Part shown: positions 54,880 to 64,000 of the stretch, one piece after another
Numbering within the stretch: position 1 is the first letter of the stretch
Layout: each line of letters opens with the position of its first letter
Notes under the pieces: generated by a model
The model's database searches: none
Seen by the model: only the letters and a program-made list of their open reading frames with translations
Told to the model about the DNA's origin: nothing
Translations under genes and position numbers: made by a program
NCBI GenBank assembly: GCA_022925895.1
Contig: JAKSYS010000015.1
Span: 124,001-188,000, forward strand
Direction of reading: 5' to 3'
From: Fragilaria crotonensis
Taxonomy: Eukaryota > Bacillariophyta > Fragilariophyceae > Fragilariales > Fragilariaceae
Length of the DNA stretch: 64,000 nt

Positions 54880-55730
54880 AGCGTCAGATTGCGAGCGTTG
54901 TGTTGCCGAAGCTGCCATATAGCAGACGACGCACCTTCGACGTGAGCCCGCGTTGCTTGCCAAACGACTGTGACGACGGCGTTGAGTGCATTAAGGTGTG
55001 TTGCCGAAGCTGCCATATAGCAGACGACGCACCTTCGACGTGAGCCTGCGTTGCTTGAGTTCGGAATTCGGAATCACTGCCAAACGACTGTGACGAACGA
55101 CGACGGCGTTGAGTTGCACTTACCTGCCAAACGACTGTGACGAGGGCGTTGAGTGCGTTGAGTTCGGAATATCTTCCGACAGCGTGCGTCAGATTGCGAG
55201 CGTTGTGTTGCCAAAGCTGCCATATAGCAGACGACGCACCTTCGACGTGAGCCTGCGTGGTTGCTTGGCTGAGTGCGGAATCCCTGCCAAACGACTGTGA
55301 CGACGGCGTTGAGTGCATTAAGTTCGGAATATCTTCCGACGAACGACTGGGACAACAACAACTGCGACGACAGCGACTGATTGCGAGCGTCTCGTTGGGA
55401 GTCGCTCTTGTTGCCGAAACTGCCATATAGCAGACGACGCAACTTGACGTCATCTTGCGAGCGCTATCAACGTTGTTGGGAGGACTGGGAGCGTCCTGTC
55501 GCCGAAGCTGCCATATAGCAGACGACACGGCTTGACGTCATCTGGCCTGCCCTGCAATCGCTGTTGACTTTGTTGGAAGCGTCTTGTTGCCGAAACTGCC
55601 ATATAGCAGACGACGCGACTTGACGTCATCTAGCGAGCCGCAATCAACGTTGTTTGGGAGGACTGATATTGTCCTGTCGCTGAAGCTGCCATTCAACAGA
55701 CGACGCAGCTTGACGTCGCCTTCGCTCAAC
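54880..55730. repeat. Degenerate tandem repeat array upstream of the TET/JBP-like gene
   Basis: Seven copies of a GCCGAAGCTGCCATATAGCAGACGACGC-type word, starting near 54904, 54991, 55210, 55413, 55500, 55588 and 55678. The last four are spaced 87-90 bp and each ends in CTTGACGTCATC or a variant. Earlier copies are interleaved with a second unit (GCCAAACGACTGTGACG.. GGCGTTGAGTGC). The array stops a few bases before ATG 55735. Confidence 0.85.
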
Positions 55731-55734
55731 TTCC

Positions 55735-58138
55735 ATGATTCGCAATGATGACAACGACCATTTGGCTACACGTGGTCGGACGTCGATCTGTCGTTCGAGC
55801 GTTCTGAATCTTGGGGACAACCCGCGTGTAAACCCTGGAAAAGCTGCAGGTGGTGCACAACGAATGCCACGTTCGCGTGGCCGTAGGAACTACTACCCTG
55901 GCCATCCAAAGGTTCTGTCGCTTCTGTTGAAGTGTGTTCCCTTGGTTTTCGGGAGTGTTCGTCGTGGCTTCAAGGCTGCGATGGATTCACGTCCAAAGAT
56001 GCCTGATGATCTATGTATTTGTGGGACTCCACTGCGGTGGATTCAGGATTCTTTAAGAGAAAACAGTATCATGTCACACAACTTCGTTCCTTGATGAACT
56101 CTACTGTAGACCTGGTGTACATGACCATGTTTCGGAATTCTTCTTGCTAGATGTTATTCTTCATCGCGCGCGACCACAACTGGGAGAGGGTGTGGCTCCT
56201 CTGGCCGAACGAGATCCTGACGCTGTCGCTAATGCGTGCGTCTACACTGACAGCGATGACGAGGATGGGAAGGATTACGAGTACTGTGCGGTGCTTGCTT
56301 TCCTTCCCGGTGCTGGCACCTTGTATAGCCACCGCGAGCGACGCAAGGCTGAGACGGGTTTGCAGAATTCGTTTGTACAGCTGGACATGAGCTGGCTTCG
56401 ACTCTCTCGGGCAACAAGTGAATCATCAGATACTGGAATGGACCGATTGGCCTTCGGTCTGGGTGGATACGTGAGAAAACTTGCCTCCGATGCCTCTGCA
56501 GATGGTGGATTTGTATCCGCTTGGAAAATATCCCGGAGTTATCATCACGAAAAATTGAGTCGCCAGGTGTATTGGGCAAGTCAGTGCTCCGATGCTGACG
56601 GTCCTCGAATGCCACCTGATGTCATCGGTGGCATTGATATTGGTGCGTGGCATCCAGCTGATCGTGGGCAAGCTTTCAATGACCGCTTGGCGAGGTCAAA
56701 CTCTGTCAGAATTGGGGGGAGACACTATGCTCCTGGCTGCCATCACTTCCGCCTGCCCAGCGATTGTCTTGTGATTGATGGGGCTGATAATGCTGTGGTT
56801 GACATTGTTGTGGATATTGCACCAATTGGCAATTGCACATCTCGGAAGTCGATCATCATGGTTCGCCAGATCTTATCGCCAACTCTGGATCCATTGTGTA
56901 AGGGTGAAGCAGGGCGACCACTCATGGTTGAGGACTTGCGTTTCATCACGTTACACAACTCTTTGTTGAGGACGCGTGTTCCTGTCGGCTCGGCTAGGGC
57001 CAGTCGCGGTGATCTTGGAAACATGCATCCGATTGGGACTCGCATCCTTCTTGACGGAGTGACAACGGCAGAGTACGCTGCAAACTCGAAAGTTCCCCAG
57101 CGAATGTTGCGGAAGTTTGTTGAGTCGTTGGCTAAGATTGGTGCGAACTGCTTTCCGGAAGTTCTTGCCGTGATGCAAGATGCTGAAGGCGACACCGGTC
57201 TCCACCCTGTAACACCAATGGCTGACAAGGGAAGTGAAGATCGTGTGGCGTATTCCATTGACATGTCCGTGGACCTTGGAAACGCCTCCCACTTCGATGT
57301 GGGTGACTCCTCACAGGGCTTCTCAGTTTGGACTGAAGAAGTCCCTGGCAAGGCGGCAAACTGGTTTTTTGTGATGCCAAATCTATTCGGGAACAATAAC
57401 GGTGCGCCATTCAATGGCGTTGCTGTCAAGCTATACCATGGAACAGCCATCAGTTGGGATGGCCGAGTCATACGTCACTGTACGTCACTGACTTGTCCTG
57501 ACGGAACTGGCAAGCCATATGGGGGTGGCGACCATCCCACACTGAACCATGTGTATGGTACATTCTCCGCCGCTAAAGAGCGGATTGTAAATGCAGGACG
57601 ATGCAGGGCAGCTGCGGCTGCGGCTGCTGGATGTCCTGTCACAGCATCCGGTGACGAAATCATTGCACCGCACGTGGGCGTGGATGTTGTTGGAGCCGCT
57701 GGAGTTAACGGTGATGACAACAGCACTGATGACGATGACCTTGTTCCTTGGTGGGATAAAGTGCTTCCACCTTACGTCCCCAAAATTGAGGATGCGGACC
57801 CTGACGGGCATCCACCGCCCAAAGATGGCTCGGAGGAACACTGGTTGTGTTTTTACGCGCAGAAGAAGGGTTGGGATAAGGTACACCAACCTGATGAAGC
57901 GGTGACTGCTGATGACGACTCATCCCTATTCTCTCGTGATATTGATGATGAATATTCTGACTCCGTGGCGATGGATAACTTTGATGGAGAGGGACATGTC
58001 AGTCTCAATGAAGACCTTCATCCTCGGGTGATGTTGTCGGGAGACCGTTCACAAGGGACACCAACTGAATCTATAACGGCAGCCATGCTGATGCAGGGCA
58101 ACTACACGGTACCAAGAAGGAAGAGGTTGAGGTACTAA
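55735..58138 (+). CDS. TET/JBP-like 2-oxoglutarate/Fe(II) dioxygenase of a DNA transposon
   Basis: Begins at ATG 55735; the frame changes once near 56085 (about one base) and is then open to 58138. The C-terminal half shows a double-stranded beta-helix dioxygenase: iron ligands His-x-Asp in NASHFDVGDSSQGF (57290-57298), the block GVAVKLYHGTAISWDGRVIRHCTS with the distal His at 57476-57478. This block resembles TET2 around GVAVAPTHGS..LHATTP, so the closest family is judged to be TET/JBP, enzymes that oxidise 5-methylcytosine or thymine in DNA. N-terminal CICGTPLRWIQDS may be a zinc or DNA-binding part. It ends 30 bp from a convergent Plavaka/KDZ-like transposase gene; TET/JBP genes linked to KDZ transposons are known in fungi. 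Family call by eye only. Confidence 0.6.
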
Positions 58139-58168
58139 TTGATACATACTATAGTTGAAGGATGCGGA

Positions 58169-61100
58169 TCACCACACCGATTTGTAAAACAGAGATGCCC
58201 ACTCCTCCTTATCCTTCACGACAAAAACTGTGTCCGTAAGCTCGCAACCATCGACAAGTACATAACACAAAGAAACAAGTGCAGTGCTGGAAACAACGTA
58301 GAATTTTCGGTCAAAGGTCCACTCAGTGAACAATATGGACTCGCGACCAGTGGGCTGATTGCAAGATTGGACCACGAGGTCGAATGACTTATCCTCCTGG
58401 GGATGTCCACGTCGGTGAATACAACTGACAATACGACATGGGAAGTCATCCAAATTTCCTTGATCGTCTTCAAACCGAATCAATGCCCAATCATACCAGG
58501 GATATCCATCACCTCGAAAATTTGGATGGGCTCGAATGGAAATGCACTTCTCTTCTGAATCAACTTCGTACTTTGTGTATTCAGTGCTACACTCTATCGT
58601 ACCCTCCCCATTCTCATCCAAGTCAGTTTCACTGTACGATTGCACTATGAAAAGTGCAAGATTTGGTTCGAGGTGGATGGGTTCCCTTGTTTCCGTTATG
58701 AAAACAACTTCACGAACCAAACGATTGTTCTGATTGGGATCACGGAAGCATCGGATGTGATAGCGAGTGCCACGACCTACTTCTTTCGTTGCTAGTGGAC
58801 GTGATGTGTTGAGGGAGCGTTTTTCACGGAATTCTTCTGCAAACACGGCGTGCATTGTGTCTATGACTAATGTGTCGGCAATTCTCCGTGCGCACTGCTG
58901 GTCTATCGTCTGAATGCACTTTTGTGAACGACGAGCAGGGCGCTTTGCATGGGCCTTGTGATGTTCCTCGGGTCGTGAGGCATTGTAACCACGAGGTGCT
59001 CCAAACGTAGAAATGAAACGGACGATGTGTTTCAATTCGTGGAATTTTGACACCTTCCAGCCATTACCAGCATCTCGTGGGAGGTACTTCAGAATAAGAG
59101 ACATGAGCCGTGTAATTGCATTTTCTGCCAAGGCTGCCTCCCCAACTTTATCTCCTCCTATAGCGTCCCAATAGGTATCAGCATCCAGCCATGCCTCGAA
59201 GCACAGAAGGCATTCCATTGTACCCAGGACTGCCGGAAGATCGGGGATGTACCTTGAGATGGCATGCCATACCTCAGCCTGCATAGTCAGTGCAGCGAAA
59301 GGAACAAAGTACCTGATTGTTCCGAGCACTCAATAAGTGTTAGGTTGGTGATGCCGCGTGCGAAATCAGTTCGAGGAAAATCTTGACGAATAGTTTGGAG
59401 GCATGTGACATCAAATTTAAGTGCCATGTCATCAAGGATTGCCAAGATCTCGGCGCCAAGAAAAGTCTTGAATGACTCAAGTACATACATGATGACACCA
59501 TGCTGCACAGTATGCATGACATCGATGACAGCACACATGAAGATGCCATGAGGATTACGTCCCATCTGGACACGGTTGAAGGCATTGTCAACCCTGTACA
59601 TTGAGAGCTGCTGAAGAAAATCGTCTTTCCCATTGCGACATGCATCATTGACATAATCCATGCGAAGAAAAGAACACTCAACATTTGGATTGTCAAGATC
59701 GTCAAAAACACAATCACAGGACCGATGGTGACGAGGTGTACTTCTATGGTGACTGTTTGTACGGCAGCAAAGTTGATCGCCTTGCTTACCATCATTAATC
59801 ACAAAAAGCAGTGGACAAACAATATCAACAACCACCCACTGACCGCCAAGTTTCAAAGGAACATTCCTCAAACGACAATCATTTCCAGCTTGTGCCTTTG
59901 ACATGCCATTCAAAATTACGTCCATCACTGCATGAAAATTACGTGTGGTGCGTCCTTTGGACTGTGCGTTATTGGCTTGAGAGTTCATTGCGGATGATCG
60001 TCCGCGATTCAAGTCGGGAACATAGCCTAGTACTCGCCAGGATGTGCTCTTTCTCCTGAGCTTCTCAGTGAAGAGAGATGTCGAAGGACACAGGACACAC
60101 TTCAACATGCCCCTTGCTGTCAATGGCAGTCCCATCAATATAGAGGATGATAGGGACAAGTAGCTGATTCTTTCGAGTGATAAGTTCATGATAGAGCTCA
60201 CGGTAGCGGCTTCCAGTGTGTGCCTCACCAATTTTGTTGTTGCGTGGGAGGTACATTGACGTGGGATCCTCGTGGTTAAGCACAAGATTTTCTGGTGCCA
60301 TCAAGTCTTCATCCTGTAGCAACGACAAAAGGATGGGAGCAAAGTCAAAGCAAGCAATCTCTTGAGGTTTGTCACGATCTTCAAGGGCAATGGAGATCAC
60401 CTGGGGGAGATGGTGGTGTGAATGTTGCAAAGCCTGATACATCCATCGGATGTTCGCTTTCCTGGACATAGCTTTTGGCTTGAAGTCAAAGCCGCTAGAC
60501 TTTGCATTGTAAGCCCACATTAAAACTTTGTGCAGCATGTAGTCAGGACACTGGGCGTCCTCCAGAATCTTCAAAAGTTCAACAATGCATCGATGTTCAA
60601 CATCATGTTGCAAAACCATCACTGCATGCCTCTCATTTGCACGAATGCGTTCCATCAACGCATGGACAACTGCAGGAGATGCAGTATTGTCAATTCCAGG
60701 AAAGAGTGTCGTTGTTATTGGAAGTTGATCTAACTGCTGGGCGTTAAAACACATTTCATTCTTGTCATTTTCATTGTCATCATCATCATCATTGCCGTCG
60801 TCATAGCCAGTTGTTCCATAGTCAAATTCTTCGAATGGCATGTGCGTGGGAGGATTTGTGTCCATTCCTGGATTCAGGCGGGTTGATTCTACACCATAAC
60901 AGGGACGTCGCACTGTCGAAACAATTTCGGGGCAACCATCCACGCTTGCCCGAGTTCCTGACTGCTGCCTTTCCATGTAATCCTTACAGGATGAACTCCG
61001 CCAAAGGTGCATACGCAGTCCGCGTTCAGATTTAAACCTAGCATAGCAATTGATGTTAAAGCAATCAAACATGACAATTGTCAACAATGCCTGATGGTGC

Positions 61101-61195
61101 AACTTTGAGGGAACAAATTTTGCAAGACATAGGCAACATAATCCTGAGTCTGGCGCGTGAAGAAAATTGCGCGGGCATCCTTGGAACTTGAGCAT
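58169..61195 (-). CDS. Plavaka/KDZ-like transposase, frame broken
   Basis: Starts ATG 61195. N-terminal zinc-finger-like CFNINCYARFKSERGLRMHLWRSSSC. Then an acidic linker, a core with YIDGTAIDSKGHVEVCPVSF, LRRKSTSWRVLGYVPDLN, CDCVFDDLDNPNVECSF, NPHGIFMCAVIDVMHTVQHGVIMYVLESF, and a C-terminal block WKVSKFHELKHIVRFISTFGAPRGYNASRPEEHHK. This order resembles fungal Plavaka transposases, where a similar HELKH..FG...YNTE..E.HK block follows the catalytic core. The frame slips near 60075 and near 59305, each explained by one missing base with no intron signals, so the copy is inactive or the sequence has indel errors. It is probably the transposase of the element carrying the dioxygenase. Terminal inverted repeats were not found. 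Confidence 0.6.
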
Positions 61196-62100
61196 GAGTG
61201 AACATTGGCCCGGTGGTGACCCATTACAGAGAATTCAAGATAAATTACCATTGAATAATGCACAAAGAGTTATTATTGTAAAACAATATCTACAACAAAG
61301 CTACAAATATCTGAAAATCATACATTGCCAATAAATAGGAGAAATGTGTTTTGTTGTTCATATATATTTACAATAAAGCAAACATTTCTCAGAAATAAGT
61401 AGAAATTGATGGAATATGTGATTAAAACCCACCGGGTGAAGTACAAACCAGAGATTTGGCCTCCCTGATGAACCAGCCAGTTCTCATTTCTACTGGTTAC
61501 TCACCTAATGTGTACGGTTGTACTGCTGTACAGGATCAGTGCTCTACTGTTGCACTGTACTATGGTATTACTAGTCCACCGGTCTATCCAAGTACTATAC
61601 ATGGCCATTGTATTGTAGTACTGGATACTAGTAATAAAGTATACTGTATCGCTCTACGCTAAGGGCATGTGCGGTGTACTGCACTAATCTGACAACGCCA
61701 CGAACCAGGAGCTTGGAGATGTTCACTAAAGAATCAATACTCCTATGCTTGGACACTATACTGGTTGATGCAAGTGATCATGAAGGTTTGGCTGAGGTTT
61801 GTCAGTGGGTCCACGAGGTATCATTGACAAATGAGGAGTCAATGAGGTAAGAGTGAGGTTTTTCATCACAGGACATAACTCTTGAGTTTTCACTATCAGC
61901 AAGGTGGCCAAGTGTATTCATCAGTTTCACAAAGCAACAACAACAAGGGACAATCACACTGCCGGGCAGACACCACTGCCTAGGCTGGCTGGTTTCAAGA
62001 AATGGCGGTAGTGCAATGGAGAGCAGCTGTTTTTATTGGAAGAAATGCTGAAGTGAATTATCTTGACAATGCATTGATACATGGACTGGCTGAAGTCTAT
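61196..62100. other. Spacer without supported gene
   Basis: AT-rich flank of the transposase (61260-61430), then a GTAC/TACT-rich stretch (61490-61665). No gene supported and no terminal repeat of the cassette identified. Confidence 0.45.
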
Positions 62101-62129
62101 CTGGGAGGGGTTGCTGGATAACATTCAGT

Positions 62130-63060
62130 TGCATCGTCACACATCAATAAGCTGCCAGCATGCCAAAGTTGATAATGATGCAACCATAGAATGCACTGGC
62201 ATCATTTTTGATTCTTGCTAGGTTTTGTTGTTTCAGGATCCGACACAGGTCGGTGACGAGTTTGTGTGAGCATGATTGGGTCCATGGTTGTCCAAGTGGG
62301 AACCAATCCATGCTGCCCTGGATGGAGAGATTCAAAGTTGAATGACCACTGGATCCTGAGAAAAAGATTGTACTCGTGTGACTTAGAACAGGTAGATAAA
62401 TTGGAGCCAATTTATGTTGGGACAAACCTGATCCTTTTCAATCCAAACATACACCACCTTGTTGCTCCAATGGTTGACTGGCTGATCTCTCGTTTGTGAT
62501 AGTGATGTCGAGGTATGTCATCAGACCATCGACTTTGACAGAATCGGTGATGAGTGCCTTTCTATGGATATCGTTCCAGCCCAAAGGAATGCACCAAGGT
62601 GTTGATTTGTGCAGTTTCTTGATTCCCCATTCTAGGATATCCAAACAGGAGATCTGAGTGACATGACCAGAAGGGACTGCTGCGAAAGAGACAACGAACA
62701 CTGCCAGTTGTTCATCCTCGTCGTCCTTATGCCATTCTGGTCAAAATGCCCTGATGAGATGTGTTGAGCGCATTGAGATGAATCAAGAGGTGAGAATAAA
62801 TGGCGGCGCAAGCAAAATTTTTCTCCCAAATGAAAAAGCATGGAGGCTGAATGGGATGGACTGATGATTTACACAAGATGAGTGACATAATCAAGAGGCA
62901 CCCACCGGAGCAGGAATGCATAGCTGGTTGACACAGAATGAGTGGAATAATTAAGAGGCACCCACTGGAGCAGGAATGCATAGCTAGCTGGGAACATGTT
63001 GTTGAATTTGTGATTGGACCCAATATCCTACTTGGAGGGTATGGTCATACTGTTCGTGTA
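62130..63060 (-). mobile_element. Possible decayed retroelement fragment
   Basis: Minus-strand frame 62425-62144 contains ILKQQNLARIKNDASAFYGCIIINFGMLAAY, which resembles a reverse-transcriptase palm segment (Asp-x-x-x-x-Tyr spacing, leading to GMLAA) of diatom retroelements. Downstream short frames look like more of the same element. Old, heavily broken; family (LINE or other) not resolved. Confidence 0.35.
62871..62995. repeat. Tandem duplication, ~62-bp unit, two copies
   Basis: Two head-to-tail copies containing AAGAGGCACCCACYGGAGCA and GGAATGCATAGCT, ~88% alike. Confidence 0.85.
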
Positions 63061-64000
63061 AGTCGTGTAGTTAAGATGAGGAGACCGGCATTACATAGTT
63101 AGGAATGTGAAGATCAATCTCAACCGGATCAAAGCAGGAGCGGTTCAGGACCACCATTTCAGACTGGGGTGTCAAGGAACAGCCAGCAGGATGAGCGGAT
63201 CGCAATCTTTGGTTGGCGCCCCGAGCAAAGAGGAGTGTTGATTCTAGCAGGCAGGATTATTGCTCTACTACTCTCACCAAATGCGGGCATCGCTCATGAG
63301 TAGATTGTCCCTTTGCAGAAGACAGCTCATCGACTGCAAGCAACAGTCTGTCATTGAAGCACAAATTCCGGACTCTGAAGTTTATATGTGGCCACAATGG
63401 ACACACAAAATCGATCATTCAGACTGTTTGTTGGAAGCACATGCCCAGTGTATAAAATTCCCTTGCTTGGTGAGTTCATCTGGCTGCTCCAACTTGTTGA
63501 CACACAAAAAGTGTTCTCCAATTAGCATCAGTAATCACATCAGTGCAAAGAGACACTCATGCATGTCGATCATGAGAATGAAATGTGCAATCATGTCACC
63601 ACCTTACAATTGACTTGCTCAAAGCTCATTCCATATCCACAATTGGCCGACAGGTGTTTTTTTTGCTCAATTTTATCACAACGAACATGACTCTTTCCAG
63701 GTTGCTTGTCCATGACAAATTCAGAAGGCCATTGAATGTGATAACTTCAATATTGAGAAAGACCGCCCTTAAGTAGCAGGCCATAATATTCCATGATTTA
63801 ATTTCCCACGCGAGAGTGAGACCGCAGTGTTTAGTGCCGGTTCAGTCCAGCTGATGGTGAAGATAAATCCCAAATCTTATTTACGTGCTGCCGCTGTGCT
63901 CATGATTTGGAGGACTCGAGACTCAACTCACACGGCACAATACCACCCTTGTTTAGTGGATAGCATCATACCGTAGGTTCATGAATAAACTTGAACCCAT
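63061..64000. other. No supported gene to window end
   Basis: Short frames only. Composition is like the decayed region at 46971-51860. Nothing identified. Confidence 0.4.

Noticed and set aside
54880-55730. Repeat array considered as CRISPR-like
   Set aside because: Repeats are degenerate, of mixed spacing and joined to a transposon gene; there are no unique equal-length spacers, and the genome is eukaryotic.
55735-61195. Terminal inverted repeats for the dioxygenase-transposase cassette
   Set aside because: I compared both flanks by eye and found no convincing pair, so the limits of the element are not claimed.

Overview
The window is nuclear DNA of a diatom (Bacillariophyta), most likely a pennate. 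The evidence is a fragment of a silicon transporter (a diatom gene family), a Psb31-like extrinsic photosystem II protein with a bipartite plastid/thylakoid leader, plastid leaders with an AF cleavage motif, short GT-AG introns (mostly 69-109 bp), and short intergenic spacers full of GTAC/TACT words.

Positions 1-31,700 and 43,300-46,200 are compact host territory. In order they hold: DGD1-type galactolipid synthase (+); RNF10-like RING protein (-, frame broken); TAP-like ABC half-transporter (-); nucleotide-transporter-like membrane protein (-); an AP2-like domain fused to a hotdog thioesterase (+); NTMT1-type N-terminal methyltransferase (-); aldose 1-epimerase (-); Psb31-like protein (+); CGL160/AtpI-like plastid membrane protein (+); a two-box HMG protein (-); EAF6-like NuA4 subunit (+); a histidine-type acid phosphatase (+); a CCR4/Angel-type nuclease (-); a Golgi-type glycosyltransferase-like protein (+); Sas10/Utp3 (-); a coiled-coil protein (+); and, after a block of mobile DNA, a patatin-like lipase (+) and a TPR protein (-). 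Many neighbours are divergent and share 550-870 bp promoter regions. Splice sites could be placed by frame and protein logic for nine genes.

Positions 32,240-43,064 are a transposon block. It holds a young gag-bearing LTR element (32,245-38,225, TSD GGATG), then a mariner-like MITE (38,404-43,062) split by an apparently intact PIF/Harbinger transposon (38,589-42,881; 20-bp perfect TIRs, TSD TCA, DDE transposase plus a zinc-finger partner). A second, non-autonomous element with a related TIR motif and a TTA target duplication (20,044-21,300) carries a dead fragment of a silicon transporter gene, so a transposon has captured a signature diatom gene.

Positions 46,200-64,000 are poor in host genes and rich in repeats. 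The main content is a DNA-transposon-like cassette: a TET/JBP-like 2-oxoglutarate dioxygenase (+, ends 58,138) tail to tail with a Plavaka/KDZ-like transposase (-, ends 58,169). It is preceded by an ~88-bp tandem repeat array with bZIP-type TGACGTCA sites, and further upstream by a Gln-rich gene of unknown function. A pair of MITEs (14,728 and 46,831) also carries TGACGTCA at both ends.

The frame is broken by one or two bases in two host genes and in three transposon genes. Sequencing or assembly indels must be considered before calling these pseudogenes. All family assignments come from reading motifs by eye; no search was run.
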